DNA of 50,887 nt, from positions 1-50,887 of the forward strand of contig CAOJKK010000010.1 of the NCBI GenBank assembly GCA_948437895.1, written 5' to 3'. Shown piece by piece: positions 25,178 through 33,678 of the stretch; the first letter of the stretch is position 1, and each line of letters starts with the position of its first letter. Both the position numbers and the translations under genes were made by a program. Below the pieces are notes generated by a model. That model was not told where the DNA came from. It ran no database searches and worked only from the letters and a program-made list of their open reading frames with translations. The stretch is from an uncultured Clostridium sp. (GTDB lineage: Bacteria > Bacillota > Clostridia > TANB77 > CAG-508).

Positions 25178-27337
25178 ATGAAAATTATAAAAAGAGATGG
25201 AACAATTGTCGCATATAATCCAGAAAAAATAAGAATCGCGATTCAAAAAGCAAATAATGAAGTAGGTAGAAGAGAGAGAGCTACAAAAGAACAAATTGAA
25301 GAAATTATTAAATATATAGAAGAACTTGATAAAGAAAGAATTTTAGTTGAAGATATACAAGATATTATTGAAGAGAAGTTAATGTCTATTGAAAAGTTCA
25401 AATTAGCTAAAAAATATATTACATATCGTTATACGAGAGAATTAGTTAGAAAAGCTAATACAACTGATCAATCAATTAAAGAATTAATCGAAGGCGAAAG
25501 TGAATATTGGAATAATGAGAATTCTAATAAAAATGCTAAAGTTGTAACAACACAAAGAGATTACTTAGCCGGAATCACAAGTACAGATATTACAAGAAGA
25601 TTCTTACTTGCGGATGATATTGTAAAAGCACATGATGCAGGAATTATACATTTCCATGATGCAGATTATTTTGCTCAAAATGCTTTACACAATTGCGACT
25701 TAATAGATTTAGATGACATGCTACAAAACGGTACTAATATTAATGGTGTTATGATTGAAAAACCACATAAATTCTTAACAGCAATGACAATTGCAACACA
25801 AATTATAACAGCAGTAACTTCTAGCCAATATGGTGGAGCAACAGTTACAATGACACATTTAGCCCCTTTTGTAAGAGATAGCTATAATTTCTATTATAAA
25901 AAATATGAGGATAGAAAATTATCTAAAGAACAATGTGAAAAATTTGCAAAAGAAGATTTGAAAAAAGAAATAAGAGATGGTGTTCAAACATTCCAATACC
26001 AAATTAATTCTATGACAACAACAAATGGACAATCTCCATTCTTAAGTGTATGTTTCTATTTAGGAGAAACAGATGAATACAAAGAAGAATTAGCTATGAT
26101 TATTGAAGAAATGTTAGAACAAAGAATAAAAGGAATGAAAAACGAAAAAGGTGTATATATAACACCAGCATTTCCTAAACTTCTATATGTTCTAGAAGAG
26201 GACAATATTAAAGAAGATAGTAAATATTACTATTTAACAGAACTTGCTGCAAAATGTACAGCAAAGAGAATGGTTCCAGACTACATATCTGAAAAGAAAA
26301 TGTTAGAATTAAAAGTCGATAAAAATGGAGATGGAAATTGTTATCCTTGTATGGGATGTCGTTCATTCTTAACACCATACGTTGATCCTAAAACAAATAA
26401 ACCTAAATATTATGGTAGATTTAATCAAGGTGTTGTAACAATAAACTTAGTTGATGTTGCATTATCATCTAGCAAAGATATGGATACTTTCTGGAATATA
26501 TATGAAGAAAGATTAGAATTATGCCATAGAGCACTTCAAGCTAGACATCAAAGATTAATGAAAGCAACTAGTGATGTTGCGCCTATTCTTTGGCAACATG
26601 GTGCACTTGCAAGACTTAAAAAAGGTGAAAGCATACATGATTTATTACATGGTGGATATTCTACTATTTCACTTGGTTATGCAGGACTTTATGAGTGTGT
26701 AAAATACATGACAGGTAATAGCCATACTGATAATGGTGTAGGTAAAGAATTTGGTTTGCAAGTTATGCAAAAACTAAATGATAAATGTAAAGAGTGGAAA
26801 GAAAAAGAAGATATTGATTATAGTGTATATGGAACACCAATTGAATCAACAACATACAAATTTGCAAAATGCTTAAAAGATAGATTTGGAATTGTTGAAG
26901 GTATAACAGATAGAGACTATATAACAAACTCATATCATGTACCTGTATTTGAAGAAATAGATGCTTTCTCTAAATTAAAACTAGAGAGCGAATTCCAAAG
27001 ATTAAGTCCTGGTGGAGCTATATCATATATAGAAACACCTAATTTACAAAATAATTTAGAATCTGTATTACAAGTTATTAAATTTATTTATGATAACATC
27101 ATGTATGCAGAATTGAATACAAAATCTGACTATTGTCAAAAATGTGGATTTGATGGAGAAATATTAATTGATGATAATCTAGATTGGTATTGTCCAAATT
27201 GTGGAAACAGAGACCATGATACTTTAAATGTAGCAAGAAGAACATGTGGGTATATAGGAAGTAATTTCTGGAATAAAGGAAGAACACAAGAAATAAAAGA
27301 AAGAGTATTACATATAGATAACAAAGATGATGAATAA
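25178..27337 (+). CDS. nrdD: Anaerobic ribonucleoside-triphosphate reductase
   Basis: Class III glycyl-radical ribonucleotide reductase making dNTPs without oxygen. The 719 residues include the N-terminal ATP-cone (K-R-D-G-T-I-V-A-Y, residues about 4-90), the barrel with Q-Y-G-G-A-T-V near 210 and N-C-Y-P-C-M-G-C-R-S near 388, the C-terminal zinc site (C-Q-K-C-G and C-P-N-C-G) and the glycyl-radical loop R-R-T-C-G-Y-I-G near 690. RBS AAGGGGGAG. nrdG follows 17 bases later. An obligate or facultative anaerobic lifestyle follows from the pair. Confidence 0.97.
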   Translation: MKIIKRDGTIVAYNPEKIRIAIQKANNEVGRRERATKEQIEEIIKYIEELDKERILVEDIQDIIEEKLMSIEKFKLAKKYITYRYTRELVRKANTTDQSIKELIEGESEYWNNENSNKNAKVVTTQRDYLAGITSTDITRRFLLADDIVKAHDAGIIHFHDADYFAQNALHNCDLIDLDDMLQNGTNINGVMIEKPHKFLTAMTIATQIITAVTSSQYGGATVTMTHLAPFVRDSYNFYYKKYEDRKLSKEQCEKFAKEDLKKEIRDGVQTFQYQINSMTTTNGQSPFLSVCFYLGETDEYKEELAMIIEEMLEQRIKGMKNEKGVYITPAFPKLLYVLEEDNIKEDSKYYYLTELAAKCTAKRMVPDYISEKKMLELKVDKNGDGNCYPCMGCRSFLTPYVDPKTNKPKYYGRFNQGVVTINLVDVALSSSKDMDTFWNIYEERLELCHRALQARHQRLMKATSDVAPILWQHGALARLKKGESIHDLLHGGYSTISLGYAGLYECVKYMTGNSHTDNGVGKEFGLQVMQKLNDKCKEWKEKEDIDYSVYGTPIESTTYKFAKCLKDRFGIVEGITDRDYITNSYHVPVFEEIDAFSKLKLESEFQRLSPGGAISYIETPNLQNNLESVLQVIKFIYDNIMYAELNTKSDYCQKCGFDGEILIDDNLDWYCPNCGNRDHDTLNVARRTCGYIGSNFWNKGRTQEIKERVLHIDNKDDE

Positions 27338-27354
27338 TAGAGGCGATAGAACTT

Positions 27355-27846
27355 ATGAGATATAACAAAATTAGAAAAATGGATATTTCAGATGGACCAG
27401 GTGTAAGGGTATCAATTTTTATGCAAGGATGTACATTTAATTGCAAAGAATGTTTTAATCCAGAAACACATGATTTTAATGGCGGTAAGGAGTTTACAGA
27501 TGCAACAATAGATAGAGTATTAGAATTATGTGGAAATGAAAATATAAATGGACTATCAATTTTAGGCGGAGAACCACTTCATCCTAACAATATAGAAGGA
27601 ACTACAAAACTTGCTAAAGCATTTAAAGAAAAATTGCCTAATAAGGATATATGGATTTGGTCAGGATTCTTGTTTGATAAAGATTTAAAAGATAAAGAAG
27701 TTATGAAATATACAGATGTATTAGTTGATGGTAGATATGTAGATGAATTAAGAAATCCTACATTAAAATGGAAAGGTTCTGAAAATCAAAGAGTAATTGA
27801 TGTTCAGAAAAGTTTAAATAACAATGAAGTGATTTTATATGCATAA
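27355..27846 (+). CDS. nrdG: NrdD-activating radical-SAM enzyme
   Basis: The 163-residue activase that installs the glycyl radical on NrdD. The cluster motif C-T-F-N-C-K-E-C (C-x3-C-x2-C) is near residues 26-33, followed by the SAM-contacting G-G-E-P near 65. The length is standard. It lies 17 bases downstream of nrdD in the same operon. Confidence 0.96.
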   Translation: MRYNKIRKMDISDGPGVRVSIFMQGCTFNCKECFNPETHDFNGGKEFTDATIDRVLELCGNENINGLSILGGEPLHPNNIEGTTKLAKAFKEKLPNKDIWIWSGFLFDKDLKDKEVMKYTDVLVDGRYVDELRNPTLKWKGSENQRVIDVQKSLNNNEVILYA

Positions 27847-27861
27847 ATTTTAATATATTAC

Positions 27862-27890
27862 TTGCCAAATTTACTCGAATAAAGTATAAT
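27862..27890 (+). promoter_or_regulatory. Promoter of the mntP riboswitch transcript
   Basis: TTGCCA and TATAAT separated by 17 bases, just before the riboswitch. Confidence 0.7.
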
Positions 27891-27895
27891 CTTAA

Positions 27896-28025
27896 AGAAA
27901 TGAGGGAGTAGTTAGCATATAATATGTAATAAAGTCAACATACTGATATATAAATATCTGGCTTTGTTTTAAATAACGAGACTTGTTTGCAAACACAAAA
28001 TGCAGACAAAGTCTCGTTTTGTGTA
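27896..28025 (+). promoter_or_regulatory. yybP-ykoY (Mn2+) riboswitch with terminator
   Basis: The family's signature pieces occur in order: GAGGGAGTAG at 27902, GTCAACATACTG at 27934, CTGGCTTTG at 27958 and AACGAGAC at 27975. The last part, AACGAGACTTGTTTGC with GCAGACAAAGTCTCGTT and TTTTGTGT, can fold as an intrinsic terminator (27975-28025). Known members sense Mn2+ and switch on exporters; the gene downstream is mntP. Confidence 0.9.
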
Positions 28026-28045
28026 TATTGAAAATGAGGTGTAAA

Positions 28046-28609
28046 ATGAAGTTTTTAGAGATATTTCTTATAGGAATAGGACTTGCTATGGATGCATTTG
28101 CAGTATCTATTTGTAAAGGTCTTTCAATGAAAAAGATTAATTACAAAAAAACAATTATAATTGCATTATATTTTGGAATATTCCAAGCAATAATGCCTGT
28201 TATAGGGTATTTCCTTGGTACAACATTTGAAAGTTTAGTTACACAAATAGATCATTGGATAGCATTTATTTTACTTGGAATTATAGGAATTAATATGATA
28301 AAAGAAGCATTTTCAAAAGAAAGTGAAAATTGTAATGATAAAGTCGATTTTAAAACAATGATACTGCTAGCTATAGCAACAAGTATTGATGCATTGGCAG
28401 TAGGAATTACTTTTGCATTCTTAAAAACAGAAATATTATCAGCAGTTACAATGATAGGTATTATAACATTTATATTATCTTTGATAGGTGTAAAAATAGG
28501 AAATAAATTTGGAGATAAACATGAGAAAAATGCTGAAATACTTGGAGGAATAATATTAATCTTAATGGGCATTAAAATACTAATAGAACATTTGGGAATA
28601 ATTAAATAG
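28046..28609 (+). CDS. mntP: Manganese efflux pump MntP
   Basis: A 187-residue, six-helix Mn2+ exporter (DUF204/YebN). The duplicated acidic motifs are visible: [10 protein letters not shown] near residues 13-22 and [10 protein letters not shown] near 112-121, whose Asp residues bind the ion. I start it at ATG 28046 after ATGAGGTG; the frame is open further upstream but that part is riboswitch. Mn2+ binding to the leader should relieve termination and raise expression. Confidence 0.95.
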   Translation: MKFLEIFLIGIGLAMDAFAVSICKGLSMKKINYKKTIIIALYFGIFQAIMPVIGYFLGTTFESLVTQIDHWIAFILLGIIGINMIKEAFSKESENCNDKVDFKTMILLAIATSIDALAVGITFAFLKTEILSAVTMIGIITFILSLIGVKIGNKFGDKHEKNAEILGGIILILMGIKILIEHLGIIK

Positions 28610-28625
28610 AGATAGGAGAGAAAAT

Positions 28626-29585
28626 ATGTTTTTATCAATAGTTTTAATAATAATAGGATTTGCACTACTAATTAAAGGTGCTGATTTTTTAGTAGATGGA
28701 GCAAGTAATGTAGCTAAAAGATTCCATATACCAGAGATTATAATTGGACTAACAATTATATCAATAGGCACATCAATGCCAGAGTTATTTGTTAGTATAA
28801 CATCGGCATTAGATGGATATCCAGATATGGCAATTGGAAATGTAATAGGAAGCAATATTGTTAATTTGCTATTCATATTAGGATTATCTTCAATTATTAA
28901 ATCAGTAGCATTTAAAAGAGAAACAAGACTAATAGAAATACCAATATGCCTTTTTGTATCAATTGCATTTATGATAATTTGTAATATTGGACAAGATGTT
29001 TCAAGATTAGATGGGATCATACTAATTGCTTTATTTATACTATTTATTATATACACAATAGTTATGGCGTTTAAAGGAGAAGAGTTTGATAAAGAAGATG
29101 ATAATGTTGAAGAAGAAAAAGAAGCAAAGAAAGGTTCAACCTTAAAAGATATTTTGTTTATAGTTTTAGGAATCGTTGCATTAAAAGTTGGTGGAGACTT
29201 AGCTGTAGATAATGCGGTAAATGTTGCAAAGATTTTAGGCTTAAGTGAAAAAATAATAAGTATAACAATACTTGCGATAGGGACGAGTCTGCCAGAATTA
29301 GTTACAAGTGTATCAGCAGCAATAAAAGGTAAAAGTGATATTGCAATTGGTAATATCTTAGGTTCTAATATATTTAATATGTTACTTATAATTGGTACAT
29401 CATCATTAATAAAACCAATTGTATATAACATGAGCTATAATAAAGATTTAATTATACTTATAGCAGGAACAGCTATACTATCATTATTCCCACTGATTCC
29501 ACCAAAAAATAAAATGAGTAGAATGAATGGAGTTATATATGTAATTATGTATTTAGGATATATGGTAAGTTTGTTTTATGTATAA
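28626..29585 (+). CDS. CaCA-family Na+/Ca2+ exchanger-like protein (YrbG type)
   Basis: A 319-residue antiporter with two inverted halves, each with five helices. The alpha repeats G-T-S-M-P-E-L-F-V-S near residue 51 and G-T-S-L-P-E-L-V-T-S near 219 carry the essential Glu; each is followed by G-N-V-I-G-S-N or G-N-I-L-G-S-N. The acidic linker (E-E-E-K-E-A-K-K) is near 165. It lies 16 bases after mntP with no terminator between, so it is probably under the same Mn2+ riboswitch. It could export Ca2+ or Mn2+. Confidence 0.9.
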   Translation: MFLSIVLIIIGFALLIKGADFLVDGASNVAKRFHIPEIIIGLTIISIGTSMPELFVSITSALDGYPDMAIGNVIGSNIVNLLFILGLSSIIKSVAFKRETRLIEIPICLFVSIAFMIICNIGQDVSRLDGIILIALFILFIIYTIVMAFKGEEFDKEDDNVEEEKEAKKGSTLKDILFIVLGIVALKVGGDLAVDNAVNVAKILGLSEKIISITILAIGTSLPELVTSVSAAIKGKSDIAIGNILGSNIFNMLLIIGTSSLIKPIVYNMSYNKDLIILIAGTAILSLFPLIPPKNKMSRMNGVIYVIMYLGYMVSLFYV

Positions 29586-29593
29586 AATCATGG

Positions 29594-29630
29594 ATTGGGG
29601 AAAAAGGGGACAGACACTTTTTTCCCCAAT
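29594..29630. repeat. REP-like palindrome, copy B
   Basis: GGGGAAAAAGGGGACAGAC with TTTTTTCCCC and flanking ATT/AAT make a 37-base hairpin just after the CaCA gene, followed by TTTTTA. Related to 24661-24695 and 50443-50483; probably also a terminator. Confidence 0.85.
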
Positions 29631-29710
29631 TTTTATATTGAGTAAGAATAGCTTTTTTATAAAATTTATGATATAAGTAATATATAAATTAAGAAAAAAG
29701 AGGAAATATA

Positions 29711-30776
29711 ATGAAAAATAAAAAAGTATTGTTAGGGATGAGTGGAGGAGTTGACAGTAGTGTAGCAGCAGTTCTACTTAAAGAACAAGGATATGATGTA
29801 ATAGGAGTTACAATGAGGCTTTTCGAGAAAAAAGATGATATAGGGTGTTGTAGTTTATCATCTGTTAAAGACGCTAAAAGAGTTTGTGATTACTTGGATA
29901 TTCCACATTATACATTTGATTTTAAAGAAGAATTTAATAAATATGTAATACAAGATTTCTGCAACTGCTATGCAAATTGCAAGACACCTAATCCATGTAT
30001 TGAATGTAATAAATATCTGAAATTTGGATTAATGTATGAAAAAGCAAAAGAATTAGGATGTGATTATATATCTACAGGGCATTATGCAAAAGTAGAGTTT
30101 AGTGAAAAATATAACAGATATGTTTTGAAAAAGGGAGCATCTATTAAAAAAGACCAAAGCTATGTTTTATGGAATATGCCAAAAGACTTAGTAGGTAGAA
30201 TTCTATTTCCTTTATCAGATTATCCTGATAAAAGTGAGATAAGAAAGATAGCAGAAAAATACAATCTTCCCGTAGCAAATAAAAAGGATAGCCAAGATAT
30301 ATGTTTTATACCAGATGGAGACTATAAAAAGTTCTTAGAAGAGAATTCTGACATAAAACCTAAAAAAGGAAATATAGTAAATTCTAAAGGAGAGATTTTA
30401 GGAAAACATAATGGACTATACTATTATACAATAGGACAAAGAAAAGGACTTGGAATATCAAATCCTGTACCATTATTTGTTTTAGGATTTAATAAAGATA
30501 GAAACGAAGTAATAGTAGGAGAAGAAAAGGAATTATATAAAAAAGAACTATTAGTAGAAGATTTAAATATAGTTTTATTTGATGAAATAACTAAAAGCTT
30601 AAGAGTTATGACAAAAACAAGATATTCAGCAAGAGAATTTCCTAGTACAATATATATTCTCGAAAATAATACAGCAAAGATTGTTTTTGATGAACCACAA
30701 AGGGCAATAACTCCAGGACAATCAGCAGTATTTTATATAGATGATATTGTAGTTCGGAGGAGGAAAAATAGTATAA
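29711..30776 (+). CDS. mnmA: tRNA-uridine 2-sulfurtransferase MnmA, +1 shift needed
   Basis: Thiolates U34 of tRNA-Lys, -Glu and -Gln. The ATP pyrophosphatase loop G-M-S-G-G-V-D-S-S is at residues 9-17; the catalytic cysteines are in N-P-C-I-E-C near 97 and S-Q-D-I-C-F near 197. The final strand should read V-V-G-G-G-K-I-V and stop. In the 0 frame an extra C gives V-V-R-R-R-K and about 20 off-family residues running over the next gene to 30823. Skipping C30755 gives G-G-G-K-I-V and TAA at 30774-30776, directly before the next ATG. The intended protein is 354 residues. The codon at the break is again CGG followed by A. Confidence 0.94.
30755..30758 (+). other. CGGA +1 frameshift site in mnmA
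   Basis: GTT is followed by in-frame CGG and A. Skipping the C restores the conserved G-G-G near the C-terminus. The site lies within GGAGGAGG, which also serves as the Shine-Dalgarno of the next gene. Confidence 0.7.
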
Positions 30777-31685
30777 ATGAAAGAAAATATACCAGATTTT
30801 TTGTATCAAATGTTATTAAATGAATATGGGGAAAATTTAACAAATAAAATAATAGAAGGATCTTTTGAGAATAGACCTACTACATTTAGGGTAAATACAT
30901 TAAAAGCAGATATAAAACAAATAGAAGATAAGCTAAATGACTTAAGAATAGAGTTCAGAAGAGTACCGTGGAATGAAACAGCATTCATTATTGATAATGT
31001 AAAAGAAAATGAAATTAGAGAATTAGATATGTATAAAAATGGTGAAATATATCTTCAAAGTTTATCATCTATGTTACCACCTATAATTTTAAACCCTAAA
31101 GAAGGGGATAACATTCTAGATATGGCTGCAGCACCTGGAGGTAAAACTACACAAATGGCTAGTATGTCAAATAACAAAGCAATGATTACAGCATGCGAAA
31201 AAAATAAGATAAGAGCTGAAAGATTAAAATATAATTTGGAAAAGCAAGGAACTTCAAGAGTTACAGTTATGTTAAAAGATGCAAGGAGATTAGATGACTT
31301 TTTTTCATTTGATAAGATATTGTTAGATGCTCCTTGTAGCGGAAGCGGAACATTAAATTTTAATAATGATAATATAGAAAAGATTTTTAGTAAGGAATTA
31401 GTAGATCGTTCTATAAAAACTCAAAAAGAACTAATAAGAAAAGCAGTTAAAGTTTTAAAAGTAAATGGTGAACTTATATATTCAACTTGTTCTATTTTAA
31501 AAGAAGAAAATGAAAGAGTAGTAGAAGAAATATTGAAGATGGGAAGCATGGAGATTATACCAATAGATAGTAAATTTTTTGAAAACGTTCCGCTTCTCCC
31601 TGTGAGTATAGAGGGAACAATATGCGTTTGCCCAAGTGAGTTATATGAAGGATTCTTTGTAACAAAATTAAAAAAAATAAAATAA
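30777..31685 (+). CDS. RsmB/RsmF-type rRNA m5C methyltransferase (NOL1/NOP2/sun)
   Basis: A 302-residue SAM-dependent RNA cytosine-C5 methyltransferase without the N-terminal NusB domain of RsmB. Motif I D-M-A-A-A-P-G-G-K-T-T is near residue 115, the substrate-binding D-A-P-C-S-G-S-G with one catalytic Cys near 183, and S-T-C-S-I-L with the second Cys near 238. It starts directly after the +1-frame stop of mnmA (TAAATG), with GGAGGAGG in the mnmA 3' end, so the two RNA-modification genes are coupled. RsmF-like is my best reading; the exact rRNA position is not known. Confidence 0.9.
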   Translation: MKENIPDFLYQMLLNEYGENLTNKIIEGSFENRPTTFRVNTLKADIKQIEDKLNDLRIEFRRVPWNETAFIIDNVKENEIRELDMYKNGEIYLQSLSSMLPPIILNPKEGDNILDMAAAPGGKTTQMASMSNNKAMITACEKNKIRAERLKYNLEKQGTSRVTVMLKDARRLDDFFSFDKILLDAPCSGSGTLNFNNDNIEKIFSKELVDRSIKTQKELIRKAVKVLKVNGELIYSTCSILKEENERVVEEILKMGSMEIIPIDSKFFENVPLLPVSIEGTICVCPSELYEGFFVTKLKKIK

Positions 31686-31708
31686 GTTTAATATATAATA
31701 AAAAGAAA

Positions 31709-31728
31709 AGCTCTCAATTGAGAGCTTC
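31709..31728. terminator. Bidirectional terminator
   Basis: AAGCTCTCAATTGAGAGCTT is a perfect 20-base palindrome between two convergent genes, with T-rich tails on both strands. Confidence 0.85.
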
Positions 31729-31729
31729 T

Positions 31730-32041
31730 TTAAGTATTAGGGCGTGTCCATATAGAAAATGAAATACCTCTTGAAGGTATTTTTCTATATTTGCACCTTT
31801 TCGCAAGGATTTTCAAAAAGTTATTTGAATTTTTTATATTAATCTTAGGAGTTAATCCATTTTGAATGATAATATCAGTAACTTCATTTAAAGCTGCTAT
31901 TAGAAATTCAAAAGGAATAGATTCTCTAATCTTAATATAAATAACTCCTGATTCATCCACTAAGAACACACAAGAAGTGTTGTTCTCAAAGGTATACTTA
32001 TACCGTGTTGTTGAATTTGCTTTGGATATAGCATAGTGCAT
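31730..32041 (-). CDS. Orphan 103-residue protein, own promoter
   Basis: A small protein I do not recognise. On the minus strand it has an AAAGGGGTG ribosome binding site, a -10/-35 pair and a terminator, so it is plausibly expressed. The middle part (V-F-L-V-D-E-S-G-V-I-Y-I-K-I) looks like two beta strands followed by helices; the C-terminus is basic (K-R-C-K-Y-R-K-I-P-S-R-G). It holds the only in-frame CGG found outside the three frameshift sites (codon 13, followed by T). That makes it either a counter-example to CGG being unreadable or a foreign or decaying gene. Confidence 0.55.
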   Translation of the reverse strand: MHYAISKANSTTRYKYTFENNTSCVFLVDESGVIYIKIRESIPFEFLIAALNEVTDIIIQNGLTPKINIKNSNNFLKILAKRCKYRKIPSRGISFSIWTRPNT

Positions 32042-32070
32042 AATTACACCCCTTTCTTTGTAGTTATATA

Positions 32071-32099
32071 ATTATACTATATTTAACATAAAAATACAA
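32071..32099 (-). promoter_or_regulatory. Promoter of the 103-residue orphan
   Basis: On the minus strand TTGTAT and TATAAT are separated by 17 bases, about 30 bases upstream of the start. Confidence 0.6.
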
Positions 32100-32140
32100 A
32101 TATTTAATTCTATTCTTAGGGGAGCTGTAGAATGTATAAC

Positions 32141-32181
32141 ACAAAAGCAATAGTTGTAATTTTACAATTATTGCTTTTTGT
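32141..32181 (+). terminator. Terminator-like hairpin before the phosphodiesterase gene
   Basis: AAAGCAATAGTTGTAA pairs with TTACAATTATTGCTTT and is followed by TTGTG. It lies in a 179-base gap with no gene. Confidence 0.65.
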
Positions 32182-32220
32182 GATATAAATATTAAAGTAT
32201 ATAAAAAGGAAAGTGATTAT

Positions 32221-32763
32221 ATGAAATATTTAGTAGTATCAGATATACATGGGTCATTACATTATGCTAATAAGATTAAAGAAATACACAATAAAGAGAA
32301 TCCAGATAAAATAATACTTTTAGGAGATCTATATTATCATGGACCAAGAAATGAATTAACAAAAGAGTATAATCCAATAGAAGTATCAAATATTTTAAAT
32401 AGTATGAAAGATAAAATTTTATGTACAAAAGGAAATTGTGATGCGGAAGTAGATGAAATGATTTCAGAATTTAAGATTGAAGAGTCAATTAAATTAGAAA
32501 TTAATGGATTAAAAATCTTTTTTACACATGGACATAAATATAATATTGATAATATTCCAAAAAGTATAGATATTTTGGTATATGGACATTTTCATACAGG
32601 ATTTATAAAAGAAAAAGATGGAGTTATATGTGCGAATAGTGGATCAATATCATTACCTAAAGATAATACAAAGAATAGTTATTTAATTATAGACGAGAAA
32701 GAAATAATCTTAAAAGATCTTGAAGGAGAGGTAATAGATAGCAAATTATTAAGATTAGTATAA
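32221..32763 (+). CDS. YfcE/MJ0936-type metallophosphodiesterase
   Basis: A 180-residue calcineurin-like phosphoesterase. The five metal-binding blocks are clear: S-D-I-H-G-S at residues 7-12, L-G-D-L near 39, K-G-N-C-D near 73, T-H-G-H near 101 and Y-G-H-F-H near 121. Such enzymes hydrolyse phosphodiesters; the physiological substrate is unknown. The RBS is AAAAGGAAAG. It is followed by the GT8/PlsC genes and may be cotranscribed with them. Confidence 0.9.
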   Translation: MKYLVVSDIHGSLHYANKIKEIHNKENPDKIILLGDLYYHGPRNELTKEYNPIEVSNILNSMKDKILCTKGNCDAEVDEMISEFKIEESIKLEINGLKIFFTHGHKYNIDNIPKSIDILVYGHFHTGFIKEKDGVICANSGSISLPKDNTKNSYLIIDEKEIILKDLEGEVIDSKLLRLV

Positions 32764-32832
32764 AATGTTGAAAAAAATCGATTTATACATTATAATAACT
32801 TTATCTTAAAATTATATTAAAAGGATAGAACT

Positions 32833-33678
32833 ATGATGAATTTACTTTTATGTGGAAATAAAAAGGTTTTCGACGGTGCACTTACTGAACTTATTTCTAT
32901 TACAAACAAAACAAAAGAATCAATAACTTGTTATATATTCACAATGGATGTATCAAGAATAAATCCAGAATATACTTGCATTGAAGATGAACAAATAGAA
33001 TTTTTAAATAAGGTTGTAAAATCTAAAAATGAAGATAATCAAGTTATAAAAATAGATGTTACAGATTTGTATGAAAAAGAATTTGGAAAGTGTAAAAACG
33101 AAGGAGCATATTGTACACCATATACATTACTTAGATTACTTGCAGATTTAATACCTGAAATGCCAGAAAAACTTTTATATCTTGATATAGATATGATGGC
33201 AAATGATGATATATCAAAACTATATAATATAGATATATCAGAGTATGAATATGCAGCAGTAAGAGAAAAATATGGTTCTTGGATAATAAGAAGAGATTAT
33301 ATAAACGCAGGAATGCTATTATTAAATATGAATAAGATAAAAGAAACAGGACTTTTAGTAAAAGCAAGGAATCTTATAAAAACTAAAAAAATGTTATTTG
33401 CAGACCAAGATGCAATATTCTGGTCAACAACTAAAAAACTATTACTTCCAAGAATATATAATGAACAGGGAAAGTTTAATAAAAAAGAGACGGTTATATG
33501 CCATTTTGCTAAAAGATTATTATGGTTACCATATCCACATACAGAAAACTATAAACAATGGCAAGTAGAAGAAGTTCATAAAGTTTTAAAATGTTATGCA
33601 TTTGACAAAGATTTAGAAGAATATATGAAATTGAAGAAAGAATTTGAAACACAAGAAGAAAGGAAAATTTTAATATGA
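32833..33678 (+). CDS. GT8-family glycosyltransferase, first copy
   Basis: A 281-residue retaining glycosyltransferase of family 8 (GT-A fold). The metal-binding D-x-D lies in Y-L-D-I-D-M-M near residues 117-123; N-A-G-M-L-L-L-N-M near 157 and the C-terminal H-F-A-K (metal/UDP ligand) near 218 are also typical. RBS AAAAGGATAG. It overlaps the next gene by 4 bases. The substrate is unknown; next to two acyltransferases a glycolipid or lipid-anchored polymer is likely. Confidence 0.88.
   Translation: MMNLLLCGNKKVFDGALTELISITNKTKESITCYIFTMDVSRINPEYTCIEDEQIEFLNKVVKSKNEDNQVIKIDVTDLYEKEFGKCKNEGAYCTPYTLLRLLADLIPEMPEKLLYLDIDMMANDDISKLYNIDISEYEYAAVREKYGSWIIRRDYINAGMLLLNMNKIKETGLLVKARNLIKTKKMLFADQDAIFWSTTKKLLLPRIYNEQGKFNKKETVICHFAKRLLWLPYPHTENYKQWQVEEVHKVLKCYAFDKDLEEYMKLKKEFETQEERKILI

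Noticed and set aside
27983-28045. N-terminal extension of MntP
   Set aside because: The extra codons lie inside the riboswitch terminator; ATG 28046 has its own ribosome binding site and matches the family start.
28580-29431. Long open frame on the minus strand opposite the CaCA exchanger
   Set aside because: It is antisense to a clear gene with both conserved alpha repeats and has a low-complexity Ile/Ser-rich translation, so it is a shadow.
892-30758. Plain sequencing error as the cause of the three frameshifts
   Set aside because: Not fully excluded, but all three are the same base, in the same codon phase, before the same GGA codon, and none lies in a long homopolymer. The genes are otherwise intact. 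Kept as the main alternative in the findings.
892-30758. Simple reassignment of CGG to another amino acid
   Set aside because: Changing the meaning of CGG would not restore the frame; each site needs one base to be skipped.
32134-32190. 18-codon frame in the gap before the phosphodiesterase gene
   Set aside because: It coincides with a terminator-like hairpin and is too short to support; there are no other signs of a gene.
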